Source: Alphaproteobacteria bacterium (GTDB taxonomy: Bacteria; Pseudomonadota; Alphaproteobacteria; RF32; CAG-239). From it: a DNA stretch of 49,946 nucleotides. The translations under genes were made by a program, and so were the position numbers. Shown here piece by piece: positions 11,801 through 19,214 of the stretch; position 1 is the first letter of the stretch; the number at the start of each line of letters is the position of its first letter. The stretch is from contig JAGBLF010000001.1 in the NCBI GenBank assembly GCA_017635595.1, forward strand, positions 1-49,946, in the 5' to 3' direction. Under the pieces are notes generated by a model. It was not told the origin of the DNA, did not search any database, and saw only the letters and a list, made by a program, of their open reading frames with translations.

Positions 11801-14800
11801 TCCGCCGTTACCATTGCCGCCTGCTTGGACGGATACCGTGCCCACACCTTTTATAATTTGGCTTTTAACACCGGCGGTAACATCAACAGATTGTTGAGCG
11901 TTATCTTTGTTTGTATTTACTTTTGCACCCTCTTTAATCGCTGCTGTTACCTCATTATTTTGCAACTCAAAAGAGAGATTACCGGCCACAGATTTATCTT
12001 TTCCTTGCGCAACACCAACCGAACCGGTAAACATTCTTATATCTTCATTAGCATTAACATCAACCTCTCTCAGCGCGTCAACAACGGCATTTCCGATATA
12101 TGCTTCGACTTCGTTTTGAGTCCATTGAGCAATAAGTGCTCCACCCATCCCTGATTTACCATTTACGGACAGTATAAGAGCGGCATTTGCCAACAAATCC
12201 TCAGATGTTGCATTAACTTTTACGTCACGACCTGCCAAAACACGCGCTCCATCCGCTATATATGCTCTGGAAGCCGTATCCGAAACACTCACAGACGCCA
12301 TTCCGGCTTTTGTAGCGGTTTTTTTATCCGGATTAGCCGGTCTTGTAAAATCATAGTCAGCATTTGCAAATGTCGTATAGGCGTCTCTAAGATTCCATAA
12401 TGATCTGAAATTATTGAAATATTTTGAGGTATTCTTAATCTCCTCGGCTTTGTCAAAAAGCTCTATCGCTTTATCTAAATTTTGCTCACGTTGCTCATCA
12501 GATATATTTCCGTATTTCGGCATATCTGTTCCGGCCCTTGCAAATCCCATATTAAAAGCACCGTTGACAAATAATTTATCATAATCAGAATTGACGATGA
12601 CATCATTTAAGGCTTCTACATTACCTGCAATATATGACACAACTTCATCTTCGGCATAATTGACACCGATACCGACAGATACAGAATTTTGGCTTATAGA
12701 TATTCCGAGGTTACCATTAACATGAGTTAAGTCTTTATCTGCCGTTACTAAAATATCTCTCGCTTTGATTGAAGCCGATGATTCAATGGATGCTTTGACT
12801 TGCCCATCAACGATTGCAGAAATTGAAATAGCACCGGCAATACCGGTTTCATCAGCATTACCGTTAGACGCGGCCGCATTTACATCATCTGTTTCGTCAT
12901 ACGCTTTAACCACGACATCACCATAATTGCTGTTATCCTGCGTAACTTCTACATTTTTCCCGATAGTGGCTATTGTTTCCGGACTTAACCATTGAAATGA
13001 AAGAGCACCACCGCCGGCACTTCCGTCAACAGCACCTAAACCTTCCATACCTTCGTCAATATTATTCAATATATCTATATTGCCCGAACCTGACCATACT
13101 TGGTCGTTCGTATAGGCATTTACTTTTAATGTGTTCCCGTTGTTATTTTGGGATTTAAATACAACATTGGAATTATCTTCAAGTATTGCTTTTGAAACAG
13201 TATTATTTATCGCAACAGCAAAAGAGCCGGCAAATCCTGTCGTTTCCTGATCTTTTGATGCGGCCCATGCCGTAGAGTTTGCATAAGTGGTAAAGAAATA
13301 TTCCAAGCCCAGACTGGCGCCCAGTGCATTAAAGAAATTCATATTACCGGCATCATCAATAGTTTTTTGTATATCTGCGGCTTTTTTGTTGGCACCTAAA
13401 TACGCGCCGGCATCTTGCGTATCAATTTCTTTTATTCTTGATTTTGGGTCCATGCCGGAGAGCGGGTCCATAATATCATGAAGCGCGCCATTTATGGTAA
13501 CATTAAATAACCTGCTCAGATATTTGCCCATATCGGAATAAAATGTTTGATGGCTTAACCCGTGTTTTACAACTGTTTCAGACGAAATTTTTAAACCTGC
13601 CTCAGGTAAAATAACCTTGTCTCCGATAATACCTTCAATTTCGTTTCCGTCAGGTAATGTAATATACGTTTTCTTTACGCCGTTTACTTCTTTTTCTGTA
13701 ACATTATCTTTTGTTGCTTCATAAATTGTGAATGTGTAATCAAAATGTATTTTATCTCCCTTATTTAAAGCCGTTTTTTTAGTTCCGTCGGGCAACAAAA
13801 CGTAATCATTGTTTTGGGTAGCTATATAATCAGAGCTATTTCCTTTTATTTCAAAATCACCATAGGCACTTGCATTTGAGCTGAGGTCTTTAAGATTAAC
13901 CGCAACTGCACCTGAAACGGAAGTTGCACCTTTTGATGCGGCACTTTGCACGGCAAGCATGCTCTTGTTATCCAATAAATTTGCCTCTACGGCAACATTA
14001 CCGGCTTTTATTTTTGGTTTAATATTTTCTGTTTTATTACCTATAAAAGCATTATTTTTAACATCATCAAGCGAATAACCGATAGCACCGCTGACTTTTA
14101 TTTTATCAAAATATCCATTTGCTCTGGAATAAATCGTTTGAACTTCATAGCCGAGCTTCATTTTAAACATATCATAAAAGAATTTAGCTATATTGCCGAG
14201 AAAAGCAGCTTGCCCTTGCTTACCTTTTTGTGTTCCTGATGCGGAAACAGATTCCTCGGCTCTGCCGATATAATTAGCTAAAACGTTCAACGAACCGGGT
14301 ATTTCGACGTCACTTTCCATAATTGCTTCATTGACCGTATGTGCAATAAACGCCGCGATTGAAATACTGCCCGCACCAAAGTTTCTGTCCACAATCGGAA
14401 GCCAACCCTGTTTGGTGGACATATCGTATGAACGAAACATCTCGGCATCAATCAAAATATCTCTTGCAATATTCAGATCTACCTCTTTTTCTATAACAGC
14501 TCTGTTTGATACATCCAACAAAGAAACAGAGAACGCATACGCCCCGCCATGGCCGTAAGAGTGATCAAAAACATCAAAGCCCATTTCTACCATATTGGTT
14601 ACCACGGCACCCATTGTGAAATCTATGTTCGTTGTAGATAAAACATTAAGATTTTCCGCTGTAATATTTGCATGGCTGCGAACAATAGCTTCGGTTACCA
14701 CATCAAGGTCGGTATAGCTAAACGCGAAGGTTTCAAATATGGATTTCGCACTGGCATTAAAATCTGTTGTAGCGTTAACGCTTACATCTTTCGTTGCTGT

Positions 14801-16063
14801 TAATCTTGCGCCGCTTAAAACTTCAACGGAAGATTTCATATCCGCAATATGAACCATATTGTCCAAAATAAAGTTCGCGGGCTTATCCATCCAACGGTAC
14901 CACTCGTTTCCAGAGTCAGCAATATCATTATTGACCTTTGATGCAATCGTTCTGGCGTTCAAAGCAATATTGTGCCCATCTACCTCTCCATTTCCTCCAA
15001 CCGTAACTTTGGAAAGTGCCACATTCTGTTGTGAAGCTTTATTATATTGTGCAGCACTTCTGGAACCTGTACTATAAGTTTCGGTCTGAACAATAACATC
15101 CGAACCGTTGGCATCTACTTTACCATTCAAATTAACAATTGCCGCCAAATAATCATCATTTTTTCCCTGATTTTTTGAAACAATGGCAATACCATTGCCT
15201 CCGTCTGAAGCAAGCTTATATTCTATTGAAGTTGTTGTTCGGCCATATATATCGGTCTGTGTTGTTCTTTTGCCTGATGTGGGTGTAACGTTAGATTTCT
15301 TTGTAGCCGTTACCGTACCGTCGGATACATTAAAGTCCATATTTGCGTTTAACTCAGCTCCGTTGTTGATGTTAATTTCTTTTCCGCCGTTAGCGATGGT
15401 AATACCGGCGCCGGAGTTAATGGTTCCGTCAATACTGATTTCTGCCGGATTTAATTCAACCTCGGTTTCTTCGCCGCCCAAAAGCAAATAATCCGTTCCG
15501 CCCATATTAAATGATACCAAGGCATCTAAGCTCTTTTCAACTACGGCATTATCCTTAAACACTTTTTTCATCGTGTCTTCGGTCGGTGTCATCAAAGTTA
15601 AGGAACCGACATTAAACACACCGGTTTTGCCCACAACAAAGCCATTAGGGTTGGCAAACAATACGTCACCGCCGATTTGTCCGTTTTTATAGGAATTAAC
15701 TATACCATCTATCTGCGAAGCTGAGGAATCAAAGACTAGGTTAACTAATTTATTCTGTTTGTTTATTAAATTTAAGTTGGCGGTATCGCCCTCACTGACA
15801 TTAAATTTGCCGAAAGTATTCAAGCCGACGGTTCCGGCCCCGTTGGTCGTAGTTGTACTGATGTTCCAAATATGCGGATTATTATTTTCAATCGTTGTAG
15901 CTGTTTGAAAAGGTACCCCGTTCTGATTGATGTCCGTAGCTTCTGCAACAGAAGGCGCACCAAACGTTCCGGCTATTATTGCCGCATTCAAAATCGCACA
16001 TTTAATCAAAACTTGACGATACCATCTGGTGAGTTGAGTGATAGCAGAACGAGAATACTTCAT
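5822..16063 (-). CDS. TpsA giant filamentous adhesin (leukotoxin LktA / FHA-like), N-terminal 3,413 residues
   Basis: Predicted secreted two-partner exoprotein. It starts at ATG 16063 with AAAGGA 9 nt upstream. A long signal peptide of the TPS type has a basic front (ITQLTRWYRQVLIK) and a hydrophobic core, with likely cleavage after SVAEA (residue ~42). The TPS secretion domain spans roughly residues 45-300, with NLNLIN at 96-101 and the hallmark NPNG at 138-141 (LFANPNGFVVGKTG). Then come thousands of residues of glycine- and alanine-rich beta-helix repeats (VNxxxxxAYI..GxxVKAxDVDI). Charged, probably helical insertions occur near residues 1180-1240 (EQREQNLDKAIELFDKAEEI), 2470-2560 (EERKTLDGAQKQKDDMF) and 3230-3413. 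The ORF ends at TAA 5822-5824 within that last helix, but the same frame continues to 1061, for about 5,000 codons in total. Likely role: host or surface attachment, or toxin activity, as known for Fusobacterium LktA and Bordetella FHA. That function is inferred. Confidence 0.9.
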   Translation of the reverse strand: MKYSRSAITQLTRWYRQVLIKCAILNAAIIAGTFGAPSVAEATDINQNGVPFQTATTIENNNPHIWNISTTTTNGAGTVGLNTFGKFNVSEGDTANLNLINKQNKLVNLVFDSSASQIDGIVNSYKNGQIGGDVLFANPNGFVVGKTGVFNVGSLTLMTPTEDTMKKVFKDNAVVEKSLDALVSFNMGGTDYLLLGGEETEVELNPAEISIDGTINSGAGITIANGGKEININNGAELNANMDFNVSDGTVTATKKSNVTPTSGKRTTQTDIYGRTTTSIEYKLASDGGNGIAIVSKNQGKNDDYLAAIVNLNGKVDANGSDVIVQTETYSTGSRSAAQYNKASQQNVALSKVTVGGNGEVDGHNIALNARTIASKVNNDIADSGNEWYRWMDKPANFILDNMVHIADMKSSVEVLSGARLTATKDVSVNATTDFNASAKSIFETFAFSYTDLDVVTEAIVRSHANITAENLNVLSTTNIDFTMGAVVTNMVEMGFDVFDHSYGHGGAYAFSVSLLDVSNRAVIEKEVDLNIARDILIDAEMFRSYDMSTKQGWLPIVDRNFGAGSISIAAFIAHTVNEAIMESDVEIPGSLNVLANYIGRAEESVSASGTQKGKQGQAAFLGNIAKFFYDMFKMKLGYEVQTIYSRANGYFDKIKVSGAIGYSLDDVKNNAFIGNKTENIKPKIKAGNVAVEANLLDNKSMLAVQSAASKGATSVSGAVAVNLKDLSSNASAYGDFEIKGNSSDYIATQNNDYVLLPDGTKKTALNKGDKIHFDYTFTIYEATKDNVTEKEVNGVKKTYITLPDGNEIEGIIGDKVILPEAGLKISSETVVKHGLSHQTFYSDMGKYLSRLFNVTINGALHDIMDPLSGMDPKSRIKEIDTQDAGAYLGANKKAADIQKTIDDAGNMNFFNALGASLGLEYFFTTYANSTAWAASKDQETTGFAGSFAVAINNTVSKAILEDNSNVVFKSQNNNGNTLKVNAYTNDQVWSGSGNIDILNNIDEGMEGLGAVDGSAGGGALSFQWLSPETIATIGKNVEVTQDNSNYGDVVVKAYDETDDVNAAASNGNADETGIAGAISISAIVDGQVKASIESSASIKARDILVTADKDLTHVNGNLGISISQNSVSVGIGVNYAEDEVVSYIAGNVEALNDVIVNSDYDKLFVNGAFNMGFARAGTDMPKYGNISDEQREQNLDKAIELFDKAEEIKNTSKYFNNFRSLWNLRDAYTTFANADYDFTRPANPDKKTATKAGMASVSVSDTASRAYIADGARVLAGRDVKVNATSEDLLANAALILSVNGKSGMGGALIAQWTQNEVEAYIGNAVVDALREVDVNANEDIRMFTGSVGVAQGKDKSVAGNLSFELQNNEVTAAIKEGAKVNTNKDNAQQSVDVTAGVKSQIIKGVGTVSVQAGGNGNGGAKGGTLDGDIALNKINAYIKDAEVNAGKELNVKATNRTDLITVDAAGAVSTQGSSYAGTLGAYVSINEENAYIEDSQINTTTGRTNKNAKVDVVASSTFEDFAVVGTVAYGNQTSADGSVRVDGIGDEITSYIKDSFVDTSGDITLDNDSSYKYLSITAAGAISSGANAYSGAIAIAVNSAIQNNHIEGSTINSNKLALDSDAVFDTTAVTGVVTASTSGMSIGGSVYAAVIDNDIDNYIKNSNITAQSDIDITSDTDIDSLNVIFAGSGGSGLAASGAVSVVVNSADLNTYILSESADKKVQSANGKVNVKSKNDVNLETINGTINISIGAAAGGGAINVVVDSSDTTTGIEGTKIIAEGDVDVEATTDEDIMSISIGGAGGSGMTVAGSINTVVMASDTSAYIKNADVASNTGDIKVISSGDTEITGGTGSASISLGSFAALGASIITGVIDNEVKATIENSRAYAGKDVTVSATANETIGEKKKPFITLAGGFSQGVTVEGVIATLVMSSTADAHIIGTKNIDNVFYGVKAGRDVAISAEGKDTIYAAAGAAGASTVAGVGATVNTIVIDKDVKAYAQNAIIEATHDIKAQAKETDDFFTTVVAAAGGGVFGGAGAVNTNVITSKLDAGYENSSLKAENKISSNAEATANMQTITGSAAGGGAVGVGISAVNDIIRYTVESKATGGNAKFKELDVKSKADSTYEYETVSGAGGGTVGASGVENVNYVNNTIKAYADGVLEGDKAVVEALDKVTFVHPIAGFAAGGGAAGFGATVMVNSVTSTIDAYIGGNVQVKDIDVKAKGEQEYDHIVAVGFAGGGVAGVSGTVLVNDVDTFVHAYISDGAKVKADDVDIDAQNKITLTSFTGAAAGGGVAAFGASVDVNNFKSTTEAYTGDGVIIEAKNVDIKAKTETYLGKSDAANKMIVASGSFGLYAGIAGSVLWSGIENRTVAHVGSNNVITLADEGHLNLNATDISKIYESVGGGAGGAVGVGASVGGNEIHNTVLASIGTGTVVEGEKADVNISANSSETVDSFGIIVSGGIGALSGGAVYVHIGDKEDNASINNYENQSEEERKTLDGAQKQKDDMFKAAKDRNTSANEAYKKAYNDALGRIENQSRNTRLADKEQASGSLYDLANREVIGGTDRKGTAAFIDTAADLKIKNLNITAQNTNDIKLKSANGTGGAVGIGVSVAVAEDKTTTNAFVQNGVKIAADSVQISADSEDKHRLDSYAASGGIFSGNGSVAVLKSDKTTNAYVNDGAVINAVKNLNIGANSHSDNEAYAWSGSFGGVVVGMSIANAKSSGKTRIDLGDNVTLTSEDSDIIIKTDTNENTRAEAWAATGGVGGGGAALSTATSGKDNTVNIGKNFSAEAGGNFAVTSNAINNSDTESNGRAYGGVSTGGANGTSNIDQTSGVNIEDAETAKTIKADSVEISSKAVNDATSTVYAGAGAVLGISASKAKTDIKSTNKNYVGKNYDISTTEGGYSFAADTMNKYKSYVKSDSYGVITTAIPKIENIVDSTVTADSEADVTSSKNIVVRAANEIRKNAVSGYDLYGGAGGIAGGGGGSINDTLKMDTTVKFGGNKARAEGDFESGRIDISAYNIANINEKADLYAHGGIAGADTDSKVYLIADAKTEITNKDISNYDDDISYVARNDVDIYTKSNVESYGGVTGSGGDSIAQSSKQHADVVISGEVKSKSGRNTNISALSNKSLEAHIYERTRGLASIISGDSYAYNKDSEASIDIQSGAQIKSYDSMNLTAYSSTQKLSATRDAIAYQLWGIPYRGKGNTHTEDKNSSSIIINGAVESGLGAYKHLVINKDGTYESENDAISVSRKEIGKITSADIQVDIDSYKASMKKLQDEHAIYVAGKENQRANHETNYNNAKTAKEQLKTENTELMTLKNSASALLEEISDAITEVTTPEGMGAIAEDDIVAYAEKYGSITEVQTWIEAYKAYVTNENEETQKACVQAWGNLVGKQETLLGQVND
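9050..10160 (-). repeat. Glycine-rich ~53-residue protein repeats within the adhesin
   Basis: At least seven consecutive units of about 53 codons begin with (A/F)AGGGxxG and contain a VN..xxAY core followed by a V(D/E)xxAK strand. Examples of unit starts are AAGGGVFGGAGAVNTN, AAGGGAAGFGATVMVN, FAGGGVAGVSGTVLVN and AAGGGVAAFGASVDVN. DNA of the units has diverged, so they are old. They probably form successive coils of a beta-solenoid. Limits are approximate. Confidence 0.75.
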
Positions 16064-16119
16064 AGTCCAAATTCCTTTTTATTATTAAATTTCAGCAGTT
16101 AACATTAAATGTTCGTTAG

Positions 16120-16148
16120 AATGTATCAGAAATGACTTTAACTTGCAA
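16120..16148 (-). promoter_or_regulatory. Candidate sigma70 promoter for tpsA-tpsB
   Basis: On the minus strand TTGCAA (16148-16143) is separated by 17 nt from TACATT (16125-16120). The predicted transcript start would be about 50 nt before the adhesin ATG. Located by eye only. Confidence 0.45.
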
Positions 16149-16734
16149 TATTTTTTACTTTTCATTAATAATTTTTAATATTTGTTAAAAGTTATCCGTC
16201 TTTCGAGATAAGGCAGTAAAAGTTTATTTTGCGCCTTTTTTTGACGTCAAACAATGGCAGAAAAAATGTTATATTTATCTTAAAAAAAATGGATATTGTG
16301 CTATATGCTTTAAGGAAAATACAGATTATTACGGCAAAATCGGTTTTACTTATGCATCTGAGTTTAATAGGCGCTATAGGACTGGCTTCGCCGCTGCGTC
16401 GGCTATCAGCTAAAGCTGATCGGCATACTCGCGTCTGCCGGTGCCTCCTTGTCAAACCTACTTCTCGTAGGTTCGAGACTTTATCATCACGAATAAGCAC
16501 AAAAGTATCTGTTATCCGTCATAGCTTTAAGCAAATGTTTACTTATGTTTCCCAGTCCGCCACCGGTTCTTTACCGGTAATAAATGCTCGCTTGTATGAC
16601 ATAAAGAATATCCCACGCCCAGACCATTACAAAAAATTGTGGGCGGTGGAAATTTTTAGAAACTCGAAAAGTGCCGAAAAATTGGCGGTTTGAGGGTGTT
16701 AAAATTTTTTGATAATTAATTTTGATTATAAAAC
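16149..16734. other. Non-coding spacer with GC-rich hairpin element (16375-16500)
   Basis: No convincing gene is seen between the adhesin promoter and the tRNA terminator. The spacer is AT-rich except for about 16375-16500, which is clearly GC-richer and contains perfect small palindromes: ATCAGCT/AGCTGAT with a 2-nt loop (16405-16420) and AACCTAC/GTAGGTT with a 5-nt loop (16455-16473). Short ORFs cross it on both strands but lack ribosome sites and recognisable sequence. It could be a dispersed extragenic repeat, the remnant of an inserted element next to the tRNA gene, or a small structured RNA. None of these can be decided from one copy. Confidence 0.4.
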
Positions 16735-16761
16735 AAAAAAAGGAGTGACAAGTATCACTCC
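16735..16761 (-). terminator. Intrinsic terminator downstream of tRNA-CAU
   Basis: On the minus strand GGAGTGA-TACTTG-TCACTCC is followed directly by seven T. It lies 7 nt beyond the encoded CCA end of the tRNA, so the tRNA appears to be the last gene of its transcript. Confidence 0.85.
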
Positions 16762-16768
16762 GATTTTT

Positions 16769-16845
16769 TGGTAGGCGCTGCAAGACTCGAACTTGCGACC
16801 AGGCCGTTATGAGCGGTCGGCTCTAACCAACTGAGCTAAGCGCCC
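16769..16845 (-). tRNA. tRNA with CAU anticodon (probably tRNA-Ile2, otherwise Met)
   Basis: A 74-nt cloverleaf plus encoded CCA. The acceptor GGGCGCT pairs with AGCGCCT (first pair G-U). The D-arm is GCTC...GAGC, the anticodon loop CTCATAA (anticodon CAU), and the T-arm GCAAG-TTCGAGT-CTTGC, with discriminator A. The CTCATAA loop and GGTCGC after the anticodon arm resemble the lysidine-modified tRNA-Ile(CAU) of enterobacteria more than elongator tRNA-Met; the lack of a run of G-C pairs in the anticodon stem argues against initiator tRNA. The anticodon stem (GACCG/CGGCC) has one A-C mismatch. Identity between Ile2 and Met remains open. Confidence 0.85.
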
Positions 16846-16902
16846 GCACCAACGCTTGCAACATATAATATTTACTGCGCTTAGTCAAGATATTTTTTGC
16901 AA

Positions 16903-17091
16903 TTATTTTATCATATACACAAATAATGCATACAGTGCCGCTATACCTATGACTATTTGAACTGCAGGAATAACGCCGGCCGGTGCCCATGCAAAAGCAA
17001 ATTTTAATAAATCAAACTTGAACGCACCGATCAAACCCCAGTTAATACTGCCGATTACGGTTAAAAGTAATGCTATTCTTTTTAATGCCAT
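16903..17091 (-). CDS. DUF378 family small membrane protein
   Basis: A 62-residue protein of two hydrophobic segments. Residues about 5-25 contain the family motif IGSINWGLIG, and about 38-60 form the second helix (VQIVIGIAALYALFVYM). Length and motif match the DUF378 family (60-80 residues), whose function is unknown. The start is supported by AAGGAG 7-8 nt upstream. It lies alone between the tRNA and the divergent pgpA. Confidence 0.85.
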   Translation of the reverse strand: MALKRIALLLTVIGSINWGLIGAFKFDLLKFAFAWAPAGVIPAVQIVIGIAALYALFVYMIK

Positions 17092-17167
17092 ATTATTTCT
17101 CCTTTTTAATAAAACGCCGTTAATATAGTTCCAAATATTTAACTTTGTGTAAAAAACATAATATCAT

Positions 17168-17196
17168 TTGCGAAAATTAAAAGTTGTGCTTATCTT
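17168..17196 (+). promoter_or_regulatory. Candidate promoter of pgpA
   Basis: TTGCGA (17168-17173), 17-nt spacer, TATCTT (17191-17196). This would place the transcript start about 20 nt before the pgpA ribosome site. Confidence 0.45.
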
Positions 17197-17222
17197 TTAA
17201 TAGATTGATGAAAGGATTTATA

Positions 17223-17717
17223 ATGTCTAAAAAACTCGCTTTAATTATCGCAACTTACTTCGGTCTCGGCTTATCGCCCAAAGCTCCGGGAACCGTCGGC
17301 TCGTTCGGCACGCTTCCCCTCGCCTTTATTTTGGCTTACTATACCGGTATTTACGGCATTATAATTGCGGCTATTCTGATTTTTATTATCGGTACCATGG
17401 CTACGCACGAGCTTATTAAAGACCAACAAGAAAAAGATCCCGGCAAAGTTGTTGTTGATGAAGTTGTCGGACAGCTCTTAGCGTTCACTTTTGTTGCGGA
17501 TAATCTTTATCAAAACCTCAACACCTGGTGGATTTATCTTTTGGGATTCATTGCTTTCCGCTTTTTTGATATCTGTAAAATGGGACCTGTCAAATGGTTT
17601 GATTCTAAAATGAAAAATGCTTACGGCGTTATGCTCGATGACGTATGTGCCGGCTTAATGGGCAGTTTTACTTTATGGATGGGTATTAAATTTTATGCGG
17701 AAACATTTATCCGTTAG
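17223..17717 (+). CDS. pgpA: Phosphatidylglycerophosphatase A
   Basis: Inner-membrane phosphatase that converts phosphatidylglycerol phosphate to phosphatidylglycerol. The 164-residue protein starts at the ATG of MSKKLALI, chosen because AAAGGA lies 8 nt upstream; an upstream in-frame ATG at 17184 lacks a ribosome site. Family motifs are the N-terminal GLGLSPKAPGTVGS, the acidic DEVVGQ (metal/phosphate site), and RFFDICKMGPVKWFDSK followed by GVMLDDVCAG. Hydrophobic helices lie between. Its last four bases overlap the convergent ygjV-like gene. Confidence 0.93.
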   Translation: MSKKLALIIATYFGLGLSPKAPGTVGSFGTLPLAFILAYYTGIYGIIIAAILIFIIGTMATHELIKDQQEKDPGKVVVDEVVGQLLAFTFVADNLYQNLNTWWIYLLGFIAFRFFDICKMGPVKWFDSKMKNAYGVMLDDVCAGLMGSFTLWMGIKFYAETFIR

Positions 17718-18232
17718 TTTTCGCTGACATTATCTTTTCGGCTACTCAGCCACGCCTGCCATATTGTCCATAAGCACAGCACCACATCCATTACCGCCAT
17801 CGGATATGAACAGATGTACACATCATGAATAAGCCACATTAATAAATTGGTGATTAGTGCATAGCGCATACCTTGTGCACTTTTAAGAATATACATACAA
17901 ACGGTATATTCGGCAGAAGCCGCTACCGGAAGCCAACCGATAAGGCCGCGATTGTTGGTATATAGCCCGATCATTGTCCCTAAAATCAGTAATAAAACAG
18001 TCAAAAATTTACCAAGTTTACCATAATACGCCAACAGATTGCGCAACACACACATAATACTTATTGTCATGGCCGCATAACTCTGCAAAAACCAGTTTGA
18101 AAGCGCCCCGCATAACGTATCAAATATTTGCCAACCGATAAGACCTTTTTTATCTTTTCGTACCACAGAAACAGCCAGACAAACCGCTGCCAAAAATGAG
18201 AAAATATTACCTGTAAGCAGATTATCAAACAT
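17714..18232 (-). CDS. YgjV-like inner-membrane protein
   Basis: A 172-residue protein with five or six hydrophobic segments. The sequence pattern (GNIFSFLAAVCLAVSVVRKD, KKGLIGWQIFDTLCGALSNW, then a CMYILKSAQGMRYALI block) resembles the YgjV family of bacterial inner-membrane proteins of unknown function. It starts 12 nt after mltG, with AGGGATAG upstream, so it is probably the last gene of the acpP-fabF-mltG transcript. It overlaps pgpA by 4 bp tail to tail. Confidence 0.65.
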   Translation of the reverse strand: MFDNLLTGNIFSFLAAVCLAVSVVRKDKKGLIGWQIFDTLCGALSNWFLQSYAAMTISIMCVLRNLLAYYGKLGKFLTVLLLILGTMIGLYTNNRGLIGWLPVAASAEYTVCMYILKSAQGMRYALITNLLMWLIHDVYICSYPMAVMDVVLCLWTIWQAWLSSRKDNVSEN

Positions 18233-18244
18233 TTGAAGCTATCC

Positions 18245-19201
18245 CTATTTACTTAAGGATCGCCATTTTTTTACGTTAGCGTTATGTTCGTTCAATGTCC
18301 GTGCAAAGTTATGACCGCCGGTACCGGATGCCACAAAATACAAATACGGTGTTTTATCGGGGTGTGCCACCGCCATTATCGCCGCTTTTCCCGGATTACA
18401 AATCGGTGAAGGCGGTAAGCCGGTATATTTATAGGTATTATACGGGCTGTCGATTTCCAAATCTTTACGGGTTAAAGCTCTGCCGAGTTCGGTTTTACCG
18501 CGTGTAATCGCATAAATGACCGTCGGATCGGTTTGCAATAACATACCCTTTTTCAAGCGGTTTACAAAAACAGAAGCGACTTGAGGCCTTTCTTCGGCCA
18601 CACCGGTTTCTTTTTCGACAATGGAAGCCAATATCAATAACTCTTGCTTATTTTTCAACGGCAAATCGACATCACGCTCATTCCAAGCCTGTTCCAAAAC
18701 ATTTTGTAAATCTTTTTTAGCCTTATTTACTATGCTTTGTCGGCTGTCGCCGCGCGAAAAGGTATAAGTTTCCGGCAATATTTCGCCATCTTCAAACGGC
18801 TCGACATCATCTTCCAAAAATTCGTTATCCAGCAACGTATTGACGGCTTCTACCGCCGTGCGCCCTTCCGGAAACGTAATTTTGCGCAAATAAACCTTCC
18901 CGCCTGTTAAGATATCGGCAATATCTTTAATGGAAACATCCCCTTCAATAAGATACTCCCCTGCTTTAACTTTTGGATATATCTTTTTGATTTTACTGTA
19001 TAATATAAAATAAAAAGCCTTACTGACCAATTTATTATTTTCTAAATCGAGCGCAATATCTTTGAGTGATTCGCCGCCCTTGACCTGTAATAAAACAGGC
19101 TCATTTAAAGTATGTTTTGTATGCACGATTTTTGCAGCATAAAAACACAAAAAAGCTGCTGTTCCCAGCCCTAAAATGAACAGAAACAACAGCTTTTTCA
19201 T
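18245..19201 (-). CDS. mltG: Endolytic murein transglycosylase MltG
   Basis: Cleaves nascent peptidoglycan glycan strands, probably setting chain length. The 318-residue protein has one N-terminal membrane anchor (residues 3-23), a LysM-like part (VKGGESLKDIALDLENNKLVS) and the YceG catalytic domain. The active-site stretch ASIVEKETG (residues 192-200) holds the catalytic glutamate, followed by ERPQVASVFVNRLKKGMLLQ and TDPTVIYA. The C-terminus has the conserved YNTYKYTGLPPSPICNPG and YLYFVASGTGGHNF. Start ATG has GAGG upstream; it follows fabF by 13 nt. The fabF-mltG neighbourhood is common in proteobacteria. Confidence 0.95.
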   Translation of the reverse strand: MKKLLFLFILGLGTAAFLCFYAAKIVHTKHTLNEPVLLQVKGGESLKDIALDLENNKLVSKAFYFILYSKIKKIYPKVKAGEYLIEGDVSIKDIADILTGGKVYLRKITFPEGRTAVEAVNTLLDNEFLEDDVEPFEDGEILPETYTFSRGDSRQSIVNKAKKDLQNVLEQAWNERDVDLPLKNKQELLILASIVEKETGVAEERPQVASVFVNRLKKGMLLQTDPTVIYAITRGKTELGRALTRKDLEIDSPYNTYKYTGLPPSPICNPGKAAIMAVAHPDKTPYLYFVASGTGGHNFARTLNEHNANVKKWRSLSK

Positions 19202-19214
19202 CTTATAACCTCAA

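Noticed and set aside
1569..15491. Many plus-strand open frames opposite the adhesin gene (60-198 codons)
   Set aside because: They are antisense to a low-complexity gene whose codon pattern leaves other frames open; no ribosome sites, no recognisable proteins.
16192..16693. Overlapping ORFs on both strands in the spacer before the tRNA
   Set aside because: No ribosome site, composition changes abruptly at the GC-rich hairpins, arginine-rich nonsense-like translation.
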